DNA of 64,000 nucleotides from an uncultured Cellvibrionales bacterium (GCA_913019905.1 CAJVZD010000003.1:62001-126000); one strand, 5' to 3'. Numbered from the stretch's first letter, positions 52,399-62,972 are shown. A program made the numbers and translations. The notes: generated from the sequence alone by a model not told the origin.

Positions 52399-53139
52399 AT
52401 GAGGCCAGTTGCTGCTCTTTTTTTTGATTTGGATCGTACGCTTCTCGACGATAGTCAGTATCCTGAATCGGTTGTAAATACCTGTAAAGTGATTTCCGAT
52501 AGGTATCTGCATTTAAATTTTATCGATCTTCAGCAGGCTCATCGGGCTATGTGGCTGGACTATGGTGCTCCAAGCATTGATAAATGGATTGCTGGTTCGC
52601 TCAGTGGCCATTCTCTTTATCGTGAAATGTGGCGACGTACATTGGCTATTTGCAATATCGATGATGACGCGACGATTGATTGTGCTACGCAGGCCCACCT
52701 TGGTTTTTCGAGAGACTCTTATCAATTGTTCGACGATGTTAGAAGTTCCATTTCTGCCCTTCAAAAACTCAATATTCCGTTCGCGCTCATTACTAACGGA
52801 GCTGTGGATACGCAAAACGAAAAAATACGGGCAGTAGAAATCGAACAATGGTTTGATGTTATTTCGATTTCAGGGTCAACAGGTGGGGCTAAGCCGAATG
52901 TCTCTGCTTTTTTGCCAGCGCTAACAAAGCTTGGTGTTAGCGGGAAGAACGTTTGGCATATTGGCGATAATCTTGTGACGGATGTCGCGGGAGCTAATGC
53001 AGCAAACATTACCTCCGTTTGGATTAATCGAAACGGCGCCGTTCAGACCGCCGATGATCCAGCACCAGATATCGAAGTTCACTCCCTCACTGATTTAGTC
53101 CATTTACTTGAAAGCGAAAAGGAAAGGGGCGCTTGGTAA
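52399..53139 (+). CDS. HAD-superfamily hydrolase
   Basis: The 246-residue protein shows all four HAD motifs: FFDLDRTLLDD (nucleophile Asp10, acid Asp12), LITNGAVD (motif II Thr), GGAKPN (motif III Lys) and HIGDNLVTDVAGANAA (motif IV). The helical cap between residues 20 and 90 places it in the phosphoglycolate phosphatase / haloacid dehalogenase (YjjG-like) group. It probably removes phosphate from a small metabolite or nucleotide; the substrate is unknown. It converges on the mtrB-like gene. Confidence 0.85.
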   Translation: MRPVAALFFDLDRTLLDDSQYPESVVNTCKVISDRYLHLNFIDLQQAHRAMWLDYGAPSIDKWIAGSLSGHSLYREMWRRTLAICNIDDDATIDCATQAHLGFSRDSYQLFDDVRSSISALQKLNIPFALITNGAVDTQNEKIRAVEIEQWFDVISISGSTGGAKPNVSAFLPALTKLGVSGKNVWHIGDNLVTDVAGANAANITSVWINRNGAVQTADDPAPDIEVHSLTDLVHLLESEKERGAW

Positions 53140-53266
53140 ATTCTTGTTTGGAAAACGTTGTTTCTTTTTAAGACCCCATTTATCAAATGGTTAGTTAGAT
53201 TTCTGAAAGGATTGTTGAGTGAGTTGTTGATTGAACTGTCCAGAGATTCCCACCATACACTGCTAG

Positions 53267-55384
53267 CTAAAACCGATACTCCACGGAGCTGGAAAAATAG
53301 AATCCGTTATAGTTGAAACTCATCAAGCCGGCATCCAATACATTATCGATACCGCTTACTTCAATATCATCGATATGCCAGTCTGAATCTTGGTAGCGCT
53401 GATAGTTGATTAGAAAATGTAAGTCTGTGTTTTCCGATAATCGATAATTGAGTTTGCTTTCGATGCGATGTTGTAAGACTGTTACGTCGGAAAAGCTATC
53501 AATCGAGACGGTCTGCAAAGGGCTAGAACTGGTTTCGCCGCGAGAGAAGCTGTATATGTAGTCGAGACTGGCTGATAGTTTATCTTCGATCAAACTGTCG
53601 AGTATGAGGCCAATGCCGGCGGTGTGTATTTCGTCGTTGTTTGTTCCTTTCCAGTCGGGAAGGCTAAAACTATTGCTACCCAGTAGCTCTGATTCTATCC
53701 AGCGTCTTTGGGTATAAAGATTCACAGCTATCTTATCATTGATACGGTAGTTAATGGCGAGGTCTATGCTTTTGTCCAATGAGTCGGTCAGCCCAAGGGT
53801 TGTATTTCCATAGTCATCGCGCGCACTGCGGAGCTTCAAGTTGGCGTTCCAGGGGCCGGGCGGAGTATGATGATAGCTTAGGCTTGATTCTAAGCGGTCC
53901 CTGTCGGCTAACGTGAACTTACGCAACAAAATATTCTGTGAGAAATTGTCGTTTAGAGACTGGTAGTCACTGCCGTTGCGGTTGGAATCAGCAATCATTA
54001 ACTTCAATTGCCCCTCTCTCCAATATCTCATTGAAAGTTTGGCCCAGAGTTTGTTTTCCTCAGTTTTTTTTCGTTCTTGAAATGACCGTTTTTTCTCTCG
54101 CCTATCGTATCCCACAGACATCTTTATGTTTCGATCGATGCGCCAGACCGATTCAACATCAAGTTTTTCGTTAGTGGAGTCGTATGGGGTATTTTTGAGG
54201 TGGGCGATGGCTGGTAAGCTATCGCTACTGACAGGAAGGAAATTGATTTGATTCGTTCGATTTTTTCTGTCGTCGTAGCGGTAATTGGCGATAAAACGCC
54301 AGTTCGATTGTAGGCGATAAAGCAAGCGAAAGTGACTGTTGAACGTATCAACTTTAGCATTGGCGTTAGACGATGGAAGATCTGTTGTCGTTAAATTAGG
54401 ATTGACTGCGTAGGGGAGAAAATTTTGGTCCTGAGTTTGTTGGCCTGCCGAAATTGTGCTACGGAGTTGGATTCGTGGACGGTGATAAGAGCCGCTCAGC
54501 GTTATTTTTTGGAAACGGTTGTCGGGAGCGGTGGCCGATTGACCCATGTTTGCACCGTTGGATCCGAGGGTGGTAAATGGGTTTTCCCATTGTATGCTGG
54601 AAATTTTGTTATCAAATACTGAGCCATAATAACTAAGCGCTAACTGCCAGTTCTCCCTGTGATAACTTAAGCTGGCACTGACTTGTGTATGCGTTTCATC
54701 AATGGTCTGTGGTAGCTGGCTGACATAGGTCAGTATATTGCCATTGAATAGTCGGCTTGCATTTTTTTCTTCTTGCTGGTAATTGATCTCCGTGCGCCAG
54801 GCGCCCTGATTAAAGCGTTTTTTGAAATCCAAAGCCACGCGTTTACGTTGGCTTCCCAATACGACTGAGTGTAGGTCTGTCGTCGAAAGTTTTTGACTTG
54901 TCCCCGCAGCTATCCATCCCAAGGGTAAGTTAAGTCGATGATTTCCCTGGCTTCGAAAAGGGCTGAGTGCGTTTCGATCAGTGATTTCCAGTTCCTGGAA
55001 CGATAAAGTGAGTTGATAATTTTTCCATTGCCCCTTAGTTAATCCGACTAACGTCGTTTCCCGGCTCAAATCTTTGCCATACACACTTAAATAATGGCCT
55101 TTTTCAGACCATTTTTTAACTTCACCATTGATTACCAGTGCGCCAGTAGAATCGTCAACGCCGAATTGATTTTGGAAGTGAAGATCATCTGCTGAGATAA
55201 ATGCCAATCCTAAATCAAGCGCTCCAAACCAGTCGTTTTGTTCTAGGCAGAACTTGCATTTCCATTTGTCAGAATTAACTGCAGAGGTATTAAAATCCCA
55301 CAGAGATTCCGCATTCGGCAGGTTAGTGCCAAACAGGATAGGGATAAGCATTAAGCATCGAAAAGCGTATTTTGATAGGATCAT
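53267..55384 (-). CDS. mtrB: MtrB/PioB-family outer-membrane beta-barrel protein
   Basis: The start is ATG 55384, ten bases after GAGGAAAG, which leaves a clear signal peptide (MILSKYAFRCLMLIPILFGT) and 705 residues. Just after it is a CxxC pair, WKCKFCLEQ (Cys43, Cys46), conserved in MtrB proteins of metal-reducing bacteria at almost the same place. The rest is alternating amphipathic strands ending in a C-terminal Phe (YFSSSVEYRF), typical of a large barrel. MtrB sheaths the MtrA decaheme and docks MtrC, forming the outer-membrane electron conduit. It follows the mtrA-like gene with 14 bases between them. Confidence 0.88.
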   Translation of the reverse strand: MILSKYAFRCLMLIPILFGTNLPNAESLWDFNTSAVNSDKWKCKFCLEQNDWFGALDLGLAFISADDLHFQNQFGVDDSTGALVINGEVKKWSEKGHYLSVYGKDLSRETTLVGLTKGQWKNYQLTLSFQELEITDRNALSPFRSQGNHRLNLPLGWIAAGTSQKLSTTDLHSVVLGSQRKRVALDFKKRFNQGAWRTEINYQQEEKNASRLFNGNILTYVSQLPQTIDETHTQVSASLSYHRENWQLALSYYGSVFDNKISSIQWENPFTTLGSNGANMGQSATAPDNRFQKITLSGSYHRPRIQLRSTISAGQQTQDQNFLPYAVNPNLTTTDLPSSNANAKVDTFNSHFRLLYRLQSNWRFIANYRYDDRKNRTNQINFLPVSSDSLPAIAHLKNTPYDSTNEKLDVESVWRIDRNIKMSVGYDRREKKRSFQERKKTEENKLWAKLSMRYWREGQLKLMIADSNRNGSDYQSLNDNFSQNILLRKFTLADRDRLESSLSYHHTPPGPWNANLKLRSARDDYGNTTLGLTDSLDKSIDLAINYRINDKIAVNLYTQRRWIESELLGSNSFSLPDWKGTNNDEIHTAGIGLILDSLIEDKLSASLDYIYSFSRGETSSSPLQTVSIDSFSDVTVLQHRIESKLNYRLSENTDLHFLINYQRYQDSDWHIDDIEVSGIDNVLDAGLMSFNYNGFYFSSSVEYRF

Positions 55385-55398
55385 CGTTCTTTCCTCGA

Positions 55399-56394
55399 CT
55401 AACGCTGTAGCAAGTTTCCTGAAGGATGATTGCTGCCATGGACTTGATTGTGGCAATTTAAGCAGCTCTTTCCCGCTACAAATCCTGAAATTCGTGTTGT
55501 TCCAGTACCCTGATAAGCAAAGCTTGGATGATTTATCTGGCTATGACATTGCTGGCACAGTTGCGGTGTACGGATTGTCAGCAGCGAATCATTGATCGAG
55601 CCGTGTGCCTTGTGGCAGTTGCTACAATCCTCTGTGACCGGGGCATGTTCCCACAAATAAGGGCCTCGTTTGTCGGCGTGGCAGGTGAAACACGTATCGT
55701 TCAACGTGTTTTTGATTAAAGAGTCTTCGCTCAGACTGTCGTGGGTATCGTGACAATCTGTACAGCCCATTTGTCCGTTTCTAACGGGGTGGGCCGAACG
55801 AAAATGGAATTCGTTGGCGGTCTTTTGATGGCAGCCCTGACAAATTGCCGTTTGATTTTCTTTTTCCATTACCCGGTTTTTTTCCTGATGAATGCGATGA
55901 CAGGAAGCGCAGGAGATATCATTGCGCTCGTGGCCGCTACCGGGCCAATGTTTGCCTTTGTCGTCTTGATGGCAGCTTAAACAGCGATGGTTTTGCTGGT
56001 CCGTATCGATCGGCGAGTCGAGGCCAAAGGCAATAACCGGCGCACGAATTTCGCCCTTTCGTAGACGACTTTTACTGTGATCTTTACCTGGGCCGTGGCA
56101 AGCCTCGCACTGTAAATCGTTAAATTCAACATCTCTGCGGCCGTGGACCGTTGAAAAGATAGCGGTTGCATCTCTGTCCGACGCTTGATCGTGGCATTTT
56201 TGGCAGCCGTCAGCCCCTTTGCGGGAAAATCTTGATTCCTTAACGGCTTTGCTCACTGTTTCAATAATGAGTTCATCGTTGGAACTTTGTGATAAAAGCG
56301 TTTCTTCAGCTCCGATGGAAGGACCTGGAATGAGAAGACATACTATAAGCATTAGGCCGCTTAAAGAGAACGGAACCAACGTAAAAACAGGCAT
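55399..56394 (-). CDS. mtrA: MtrA/PioA-family periplasmic decaheme cytochrome c
   Basis: The ATG at 56394 gives 331 residues with a signal peptide (MPVFTLVPFSLSGLMLIVCL, cut near GAEE). Ten CxxCH heme sites are visible in order: CQKCH, CEACH, CLSCH, CASCH, CQGCH, CTDCH, CFTCH, CSNCH, CQQCH, CLNCH. Ten hemes and this length match MtrA/DmsE/PioA, the periplasmic wire that inserts in the MtrB barrel. It lies between the mtrC- and mtrB-like genes, with 43 and 14 bases of spacing, so all three form one transcript. Confidence 0.93.
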   Translation of the reverse strand: MPVFTLVPFSLSGLMLIVCLLIPGPSIGAEETLLSQSSNDELIIETVSKAVKESRFSRKGADGCQKCHDQASDRDATAIFSTVHGRRDVEFNDLQCEACHGPGKDHSKSRLRKGEIRAPVIAFGLDSPIDTDQQNHRCLSCHQDDKGKHWPGSGHERNDISCASCHRIHQEKNRVMEKENQTAICQGCHQKTANEFHFRSAHPVRNGQMGCTDCHDTHDSLSEDSLIKNTLNDTCFTCHADKRGPYLWEHAPVTEDCSNCHKAHGSINDSLLTIRTPQLCQQCHSQINHPSFAYQGTGTTRISGFVAGKSCLNCHNQVHGSNHPSGNLLQR

Positions 56395-56437
56395 TATAAA
56401 TTCTCTGGTAGTAAGCGAAATGGTCATCGACCAACAA

Positions 56438-58612
56438 CTAACGAATATTGTGAACTGCATCGACGCCGGCTTCCTTACCGATGGCGTGACAAACTGCACA
56501 AGACTCCACTTTGTTTGCCTGCTCGACACTGCCTCCAAAGATCGCTCCATTGTTGACCATATGATCTATTAACGCCTGGTCAGATGTCGACAGGCTGCCC
56601 AAATTATTCAGGTCTATTTGCGCAATAGGCTTATCCAAATGGCAGGAACTACACACAACAGCGGTTGGACTCGTCGCGCCGTTGGTACCAACTTCAGGCC
56701 AGACGTTAGCTTGCAGTGGCAGGTTGTACTGGTTGCTTTCATGACATTGTAAACAGTTGTCCGTCACATCTGGAAATTCGACAGCGGTACCGTGAAAGTT
56801 GCTGTCGTGAAACCGATGTACAATAGACTTGAAATCCGTCGCTTCGTCAAATTCCCACGCGATGCGATTGGTATTGTGGCAACTTCGACACTGGTCAAAC
56901 TCGGTAGCGCCATGGTTGTGTGGGGTAGGGTGCGCCTGTAAATCTTTATGGCAACTATTGCATTTTTCCCTGTTCGCACCAAAGGTAACAGGTGCTTCGG
57001 ATAGCGTCGCGCCATTGCTATCGAAGTAACGGCTAACAGCTTTTGCTGCTTGCGGCTCCGCGTTGGCGTTGTTGCAGTCAAGAAGCGTTCCACCAGCGCG
57101 GTCGACACATAACAATATGTCGTGTGTCACCAGAATACTGTCGTCTTCTTCGAGATCAAGACCTTGCACAACATAGCTATGCTGACCTAAATTATTATTG
57201 CCAGTATCGATAGCCGAGGCCATGTGAATAGCTGTTGACGAAGTGTCTAAGCCAAAGAAATTTTGTGAATAGTTAGTTTGATACCCTGTATCCGGATTTA
57301 TCCAGTTGTAAAGAAGTTTAGGATCTCGGTCGAAGATAAAGTCGTGACTGCCTGCGGCGCCCGAAATGGGAGACCCATCGCCGGTCAAAAAGGTGACATT
57401 AATCGTTAAATCTTTTAACTGTGAATTGTCCAAATTTGCAGCGACGGATACGCCATCTATTTGTAGCTGAAATTCGTCTTGGGCCGCCTTCTTTCCCGCT
57501 AGGTTATGAACGGTTGCAATGCCAAGGGAAGTATTTGGGCTATGGCATGCGCTGCACTGGCTATTGTCACTTTGTGCCCCACCGCCGTGCGTTGACTCGT
57601 CGCCAAGCACAAAATCTTTACTAAAATCAATGTTATCGTGGCATGCACCGCAGGCCTCAATATTGGGACGCGTTGCCCAGTTACCGGCGTCGGGTGTGCT
57701 TTCACTGGTAACGTGGCAGGTTTCACAATTGCGAATATCTTGTGGGAACTCAACTTCGGAGTAATCGTGGTCAGAGCCGCGATATCCTATTATATTATAT
57801 TTTCCGCCCGCTTTGACGGAAGGAAGATTAGCGCCGCGATGAATTTTGTGAACCATGACTTTGAAGTCCACCGTATTGCCCGTATCCGGGTCCACGCTGC
57901 CGGGATTGTGGCACGTTACGCAATAGTCCGTATCGATACGCCCGCTGCCGTGTAGTGCGAGAACACCATGGCATTGATTGCAGGTTTCCTCTTTGACGAT
58001 AGATCGAGTTTCGAGCCCAACCGTTGCGCCTGTCGAGGGTTGTAAATCATAGCTGGCGTTGACGATTGGAAAGCCTCCACCGCTCAGCTGGAATGCAACA
58101 CGATGAGTCAGATTGGCCTCATAGGCTACTGCCGCGTTGGTGACATTGGTGTCATAAATATAGGTGTAGCTACCATTGTTATTGTCGGTAAACGTACCGC
58201 TATTTTCGTAGGTAGCCTGACCCACACTGTTTTCAATATAGCTTTGCCATTCGCTGGAATTCCCCTGTCCCGATGTATCCTGAGCTTGCAACTTTACGAG
58301 AGAAAAGCGAACTCGATTACTGGGTAGTCCGTTAAAACCGCGTCCAAGACTATCGGTCAGTGAGAAGGCCAGCGTTACTGTTCCGTCTGTAGACACCTCG
58401 ACGTTATCGATGGTGCTAAACAACTCGCTGGGGATGTCGCCGGCGGGAGCAATGCCTTGGTCGCCCTGATCGCCCTGTGGTCCGACTGGTCCTGGAGCTC
58501 CGTCGTTTCCGTCACTTCCATCGCCGCTGCAGCCACCTAACAAAAGTGCTGCTACTATCGATATGCTTATAAACAATCTCCATCCGATGGAGTTCGTGAT
58601 ATGAGCTTTCAT
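56438..58612 (-). CDS. mtrC: OmcA/MtrC-family decaheme surface lipoprotein cytochrome
   Basis: The 724-residue lipoprotein has lipobox LLGGC (Cys28), followed by a short collagen-like stretch (GNDGAPGPVGPQGDQGDQG). Ten CxxCH sites lie in two clusters of five: CNQCH, CVTCH, CETCH, CGACH, CSACH, then CNSCH, CRSCH, CLQCH, CSSCH, CAVCH. Beta-rich domains precede each cluster, as in the OmcA/MtrC four-domain fold. The family reduces extracellular Fe(III), Mn(IV), flavins or electrodes at the cell surface. It is the first gene of mtrCAB and is divergent from the cytochrome c-cymA unit. Confidence 0.93.
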   Translation of the reverse strand: MKAHITNSIGWRLFISISIVAALLLGGCSGDGSDGNDGAPGPVGPQGDQGDQGIAPAGDIPSELFSTIDNVEVSTDGTVTLAFSLTDSLGRGFNGLPSNRVRFSLVKLQAQDTSGQGNSSEWQSYIENSVGQATYENSGTFTDNNNGSYTYIYDTNVTNAAVAYEANLTHRVAFQLSGGGFPIVNASYDLQPSTGATVGLETRSIVKEETCNQCHGVLALHGSGRIDTDYCVTCHNPGSVDPDTGNTVDFKVMVHKIHRGANLPSVKAGGKYNIIGYRGSDHDYSEVEFPQDIRNCETCHVTSESTPDAGNWATRPNIEACGACHDNIDFSKDFVLGDESTHGGGAQSDNSQCSACHSPNTSLGIATVHNLAGKKAAQDEFQLQIDGVSVAANLDNSQLKDLTINVTFLTGDGSPISGAAGSHDFIFDRDPKLLYNWINPDTGYQTNYSQNFFGLDTSSTAIHMASAIDTGNNNLGQHSYVVQGLDLEEDDSILVTHDILLCVDRAGGTLLDCNNANAEPQAAKAVSRYFDSNGATLSEAPVTFGANREKCNSCHKDLQAHPTPHNHGATEFDQCRSCHNTNRIAWEFDEATDFKSIVHRFHDSNFHGTAVEFPDVTDNCLQCHESNQYNLPLQANVWPEVGTNGATSPTAVVCSSCHLDKPIAQIDLNNLGSLSTSDQALIDHMVNNGAIFGGSVEQANKVESCAVCHAIGKEAGVDAVHNIR

Positions 58613-58997
58613 GGTATTCGCCCTCTAAATCCTTGTATGCCTAGCACTGTAATGATTTGAATTACGATTAAAATATGTCCGTAAGAGTTAAGAGCCTGCA
58701 CCCTCTCTTTTGGAGTCGTTTGTCGGTTCTTCTTAGTCGTTTCAGTCTATTATTGTTTACAGAAACGAGCGACAAAACGCACAAAAATTACAATCCGAGT
58801 GCCGCTTTTAATGCTAGGCTATGAATTTGGGTGTTGCAAGAGAAAAGCTGTTTGAAGGTGTATGACTTTAGTTTTTATTGATCTATACCATACTTATAAC
58901 ACAAGCATGGTGATAGTGAGCGGAAAAAGCGGTTTGCTCAATGATTATGGGTTATTTTTACAGCTACAATAAACGTTAGTGAATGGAGGCTTTATCA
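58613..58997. other. Divergent intergenic region of the respiratory island
   Basis: These 385 bases separate mtrC-like (minus) from the diheme cytochrome c (plus) and must hold both promoters. I see several AT-rich stretches but no good FNR, CRP or ArcA box. TTGATCTATACCATA near 58879 matches only half of an FNR site. Confidence 0.4.
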
Positions 58998-59609
58998 GTG
59001 AGATACCGGCTATTTTTAAATCTAAGCCTATTTTTTTATTGCGTATCGTCGTGGTCGGCTACCCTCGAAGACAATATTATTTATTGTAATGATTGTCACG
59101 GTGAAAATGGAGTCAGCGAGGAATCGGATGTGCCGACAATCGCTGGATTATCGGCCGCTACCATTACTGACATGTTATTCGCTTATGTCGATGAGACCCG
59201 TCTTGCCAAAAAATCCAAGTTTCGTTTTGGTGATACTGCTAGAGCTGAGACTGATATGACTGTCACAGCCAAAAAGCTCAGTGAGGATGACATTGGAGCT
59301 TTGGCTGAGCATTATTCTGAGCAACCGTTTGTTGCTGCTAGCCAGGATTACGATACCGATAAGGCCACTAGGGGTCTACGGGTACATGAAGAACGCTGTA
59401 CCAAATGTCACGATGAAGGAGGTTCATTAGCTGATGATGATGCTGCGATATTGGCTGGCCAGTGGACGCCGTATTTGCGACAGGCGTTTGACGATTATCT
59501 GGACGGCAGTCGTGAGACGGATAAAAAAATGTTAAAGGCACTGAAAAAGCTTTCTCCATCGCAAATAGATGATTTGTTAAATTATTATGCGAGTCAGCAG
59601 GGAGGTTAG
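58998..59609 (+). CDS. Diheme cytochrome c (c4/c553-like), periplasmic
   Basis: I place the start at GTG 58998 because GGAGG lies eight bases before it; an ATG five codons earlier contains that site and has none of its own. It has 203 residues, with a signal peptide up to about residue 21. Two heme sites are CNDCH (30-34) in the first half and CTKCH in the second, each followed by a helical domain (AGLSAATITDMLFAYVDE; AGQWTPYLRQAFDDYLDG). This two-domain layout is that of cytochrome c4. It probably shuttles electrons between the CymA-like protein and MtrA or an oxidase. The next gene begins four bases after its stop. Confidence 0.88.
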   Translation: MRYRLFLNLSLFFYCVSSWSATLEDNIIYCNDCHGENGVSEESDVPTIAGLSAATITDMLFAYVDETRLAKKSKFRFGDTARAETDMTVTAKKLSEDDIGALAEHYSEQPFVAASQDYDTDKATRGLRVHEERCTKCHDEGGSLADDDAAILAGQWTPYLRQAFDDYLDGSRETDKKMLKALKKLSPSQIDDLLNYYASQQGG

Positions 59610-59613
59610 AGAG

Positions 59614-60192
59614 ATGGGTATAAGAGAGAGGCTATGGGGCATCCCTAAAAAATGGTTTTTATTTGGCATACCATTGGGCGCTTTCATCGCTTTTGTGATC
59701 GGTATGATGGCCACGGTTTCCTTTGACGTTGGTATGCAAATGACCAATACCGAAGAATTTTGTACCAGTTGCCACGAGATGCAAATTCCCTATAAAGAAT
59801 TTAAGACAACGACTCATTTCAGCTCGCCATCGGGGGTTCAGGCTAGTTGTTCGGACTGTCACGTACCCAAAGAATTTATACCCAAGATGATTCGTAAAGT
59901 AGAGGCTGCGCGAGAGGTCTATCACACTGTTTTGGGCACTTTTGATACCCCGGAAAAATTCAACGCGCACCGCCGCGAGATGGCGGAACGAGTTTGGACT
60001 CGTATGCACGACAATGATTCTCAGGCCTGTCGAAATTGCCACAATACTCAGCGCTGGGTTTTGGAGGATCAAAGCAGGACGGCACAAAAGAAACACGGTC
60101 AGGCGAGAAAAGATCGACGTGTGGCCAAGGGTCAGGAGGCAGAAACGTGTATCGACTGTCATAAGGGGGAAGCACACGAATTACCGGACTAA
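59614..60192 (+). CDS. cymA: CymA-like tetraheme quinol dehydrogenase (NapC/NirT family)
   Basis: The ATG at 59614 after GGAGG gives 192 residues. One N-terminal membrane anchor (WFLFGIPLGAFIAFVIGMMA) is followed by four heme sites: CTSCH (50-54) with Met56 as probable axial ligand, CSDCH, CRNCH and CIDCH. The FCTSCHEMQIPYKEFKTTTHFS segment is the NapC/NrfH/CymA signature for quinol oxidation. Length equals Shewanella CymA (about 187). CymA takes electrons from menaquinol to periplasmic and Mtr cytochromes. It is coupled to the cytochrome c gene and converges on frdB with only 21 bases between. Confidence 0.93.
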   Translation: MGIRERLWGIPKKWFLFGIPLGAFIAFVIGMMATVSFDVGMQMTNTEEFCTSCHEMQIPYKEFKTTTHFSSPSGVQASCSDCHVPKEFIPKMIRKVEAAREVYHTVLGTFDTPEKFNAHRREMAERVWTRMHDNDSQACRNCHNTQRWVLEDQSRTAQKKHGQARKDRRVAKGQEAETCIDCHKGEAHELPD

Positions 60193-60213
60193 AGAATCTG
60201 ATACGGCCTGCTA

Positions 60214-60990
60214 TTAAATTGAGGTAAGCATCTTTCGCCGTAAAAAAGCGATCTGACTTTGATGGGGTAAGTCTTTTGGGCATACCTCCTCGCAGCCAAG
60301 AAGACTCATGCAACCAAAGATGCCCTGATCATCGCCTATAATGCCATACCAGTGGTGATCGTTGCGCTGGTCGCGGTCATCGAGACGAAAGCGTGCGACT
60401 TTCATGAATGCGACGGCACCCAGAAAATCTTCCCGCATTAATTTGGTACCGCAAGCGGCGATACAGCAACCGCATTCAATGCAGCGGTCCAGTTCGTAAA
60501 TCTGTTCAGCTAACTCCGGTTCCATTGGTTGTTCGAGCGAGTCAATGTTGGGCAGACCTGCCTCATAATCATGAATCCACGTTTCGATATTCTCGCTTAA
60601 GGCCCGCATGAACTTACCGGTATTAACGGACAGGTCACCAATGAGGTCGAATCCGGGTAATGGTAATAAAGTAATTTCGGGGTCGCTAAATTGACTGGTA
60701 AGCGTGCGACAGGCCAATCCCGGCCGGCCGTTGATCACCATACCGCAGGACCCGCAGATTCCGGCTCTGCAAACAAAATCAAACAGCAGAGAAGGGTCCT
60801 GAAATTCTCGAATCTCATTCAGCGCAATAAACAGCGTCATGCCCGGCGCCTCTTGAAGCTGGTAGCTAACCATTTGAGGACGACTTTCATCAAGTTGGGG
60901 GTTATAGCGAAGAATATTGAGCGTTAAGGTCCGGCCATTGTTAGCATCAGCATCGAGGTCTACATTTTTTACCGAAATCCGCGTATTCAT
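60214..60990 (-). CDS. frdB: Fumarate reductase iron-sulfur subunit FrdB
   Basis: The 258-residue protein has a [2Fe-2S] domain with Cys74, Cys79, Cys82 and Cys94 ([21 protein letters not shown]). A ferredoxin-like domain follows with Cys170, Cys173, Cys176, Cys180 ([11 protein letters not shown]) and Cys227, Cys233, Cys237 ([16 protein letters not shown]) for the [4Fe-4S] and [3Fe-4S] clusters. It relays electrons between the FrdC hemes and FrdA flavin. Its ATG overlaps the frdA stop by four bases, so the subunits are translationally coupled. Confidence 0.94.
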   Translation of the reverse strand: MNTRISVKNVDLDADANNGRTLTLNILRYNPQLDESRPQMVSYQLQEAPGMTLFIALNEIREFQDPSLLFDFVCRAGICGSCGMVINGRPGLACRTLTSQFSDPEITLLPLPGFDLIGDLSVNTGKFMRALSENIETWIHDYEAGLPNIDSLEQPMEPELAEQIYELDRCIECGCCIAACGTKLMREDFLGAVAFMKVARFRLDDRDQRNDHHWYGIIGDDQGIFGCMSLLGCEEVCPKDLPHQSQIAFLRRKMLTSI

Positions 60991-62972
60991 TGGTAGTCGA
61001 CTCCAAGCCGTTGATTCTTATCTGAATATTTATCAGGCAAACTAAATGACATGAGCGATTGTTGGGTAATAAATCGGTCGGCCTCGGGCATAGTCTTCTT
61101 TATTTCAGCAATTTGTTTTTCGCGTAGGGCGGTATGTGGATGATGAATCGCGTTATCTTCTCCGTAGCCGCGATAACCTGGGGGTAACTCCATGGCCATT
61201 ATATCGAGCGCTTCGTATTCCAGATCCGGCAAAAATTGATTCTCATTGCGCCAATAACTTAGCGTTCGGTTGAGCCAGTTGGCATCGTCGCGGTGGGGGA
61301 AATCTTCTCGGGCGTGAGCTCCGCGGCTTTCTGTTCGAGCGAGGGCGCCACAGGCGACCGTTAAAGCCATTTTTAGCATCAGCGGAACTCGCAAGGCCTG
61401 TTCCAGTTCCGGGTTCGCTGAGGTATGTCGGTTATTCAAACTGATGTTGCGACTGCGAATGAGCAAGCTTTTGAGTTGTTCAACCGCTTGTTCGAGCTCT
61501 GGACGGTTGCGAAAAATCCCGACATTGTCCATCATAACCTTCTGCATTTCTCGTTTCAGCGCAAATGCACTCTCTCTCTTTTCTCCCTGGCCAGTGGTTA
61601 CTAGTCGACTAATCTTTTGTTGTTCTCGTTCGACAAACTGCTTCACTACCGCCGTATCGATCGCGATGTCGTGCAGCATGCAATGGTCTGCGACATACTC
61701 TCCGACGATCATGCCTGACACGACGGTTTCTGCGACTGAATTTCCACCTAGTCGGTTGAACCCATGTATATCCCAGCAAGCGGCCTCGCCAACGGCAAAT
61801 AAACCCATAAGGCCAGGGCTTTCGCCATTGGTTTTGGTTCGCACTCCTCCCATTGAATAGTGCTGTGTTGGGCGCACAGGTATCCATTCGTTGGCTGGGT
61901 CGATACCGAGAAAATACTGACATATCTCTTTAACTTCGCGAAGATTTTTGTCGATATGATTTTTTCCTAACAAAGTAATGTCAAGCCATAAGTGATCGCC
62001 ATACCGGGAGTGCGCGCCCTTACCTTTGCGCATATGTTCGGTCATCCTCCGTGATACTACATCGCGACTGGCCAGTTCGGCCTTGTTTGGTTCGTAGTCG
62101 GGCATAAATCGATGCCCGTCGACATCCCGCAGCAGTCCTCCATCGCCGCGACATCCTTCGGTTGTTAGAATGCCTGAGGGGACGATCGCAGTAGGATGAA
62201 ATTGTACCGCTTCCATATTACCCAGTGCGGCCTTTCCCGTGGCGAGTGCAATGGCAGTGCCCATACCGTCGCTGATCACTGCGTTAGTCGACGTAGAATA
62301 CAAACGCCCGTAGCCGCCAGTAGCAATCGTGGTGGCTTTGGCCAAATAGGCGCTGAGCTCGCCGGTGATTAAATCTCGAACGACTGCGCCGTAGCAGTAG
62401 CCGTCGACATGGATAAGCGCAGTGGCTTCTTTGCGTTCGTGCACAGGGATGCCCAGCGAAATTGCCATGTTATCCATTGAATAAAGCATGGAGTGACCCG
62501 TGCCGTCGGACGTGTAACAGCAACGCCATTTGTTAGTGCCGCCAAAAGCTCGGGATGTTATTAAACCGTGTGCTTCCTGCCGCTCGTTAATAATGACTTT
62601 CTGCGCGTTAATGATGGCCTTGCGGTCGCCGCTCTTAACGCGATTCCATGGTACTCCCCAGTTGGCTAACTCGCGCACGGCTTTGGGTGCCACATGGGTG
62701 AACATTCGCACCACTTTCTGATCGGCTCCCCAGTCAGAACCGCGAACTGTATCGGTAAAATGTATGTCTTCGTTATCTCCCGCGCTTTTATTGGCGCTGG
62801 CTAAGCTGGCTTGCATGCCGCCTTGAGCTGCAGCGGAGTGAGATCGTTTGGCGGGGACTAAAGAGAGTATGATACTATCCAAGCCTCTTTGCCGAGCGGC
62901 AATTGAAACTCTTAAACCGGCCAGACCGCCGCCGATCACCAGTGCATCCGTGTAAATAATTTTCATGCTCAT
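60987..62972 (-). CDS. frdA: Fumarate reductase flavoprotein subunit FrdA
   Basis: The 661-residue protein begins with [19 protein letters not shown] (FAD dinucleotide fold), followed by [15 protein letters not shown], with the His that carries FAD covalently. [26 protein letters not shown], the active-site [14 protein letters not shown] and HYSMGGVRT then follow, all of the succinate dehydrogenase/fumarate reductase family. The length and the [11 protein letters not shown] form match the Wolinella-type enzyme. A second ATG two codons in may be the true start, since AGGG is better spaced from it. It is the catalytic subunit of the frdCAB operon. Confidence 0.95.
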   Translation of the reverse strand: MSMKIIYTDALVIGGGLAGLRVSIAARQRGLDSIILSLVPAKRSHSAAAQGGMQASLASANKSAGDNEDIHFTDTVRGSDWGADQKVVRMFTHVAPKAVRELANWGVPWNRVKSGDRKAIINAQKVIINERQEAHGLITSRAFGGTNKWRCCYTSDGTGHSMLYSMDNMAISLGIPVHERKEATALIHVDGYCYGAVVRDLITGELSAYLAKATTIATGGYGRLYSTSTNAVISDGMGTAIALATGKAALGNMEAVQFHPTAIVPSGILTTEGCRGDGGLLRDVDGHRFMPDYEPNKAELASRDVVSRRMTEHMRKGKGAHSRYGDHLWLDITLLGKNHIDKNLREVKEICQYFLGIDPANEWIPVRPTQHYSMGGVRTKTNGESPGLMGLFAVGEAACWDIHGFNRLGGNSVAETVVSGMIVGEYVADHCMLHDIAIDTAVVKQFVEREQQKISRLVTTGQGEKRESAFALKREMQKVMMDNVGIFRNRPELEQAVEQLKSLLIRSRNISLNNRHTSANPELEQALRVPLMLKMALTVACGALARTESRGAHAREDFPHRDDANWLNRTLSYWRNENQFLPDLEYEALDIMAMELPPGYRGYGEDNAIHHPHTALREKQIAEIKKTMPEADRFITQQSLMSFSLPDKYSDKNQRLGVDYQ

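Noticed and set aside
53176-53190. CCATTT/AAATGG hairpin as terminator between the HAD and mtrB-like genes
   Set aside because: Short AT-rich stem with a three-base loop and no T run after it.
58870-58900. FNR box between mtrC and the cytochrome c gene
   Set aside because: TTGATCTATACCATA keeps only the left half-site; two mismatches in the right half.
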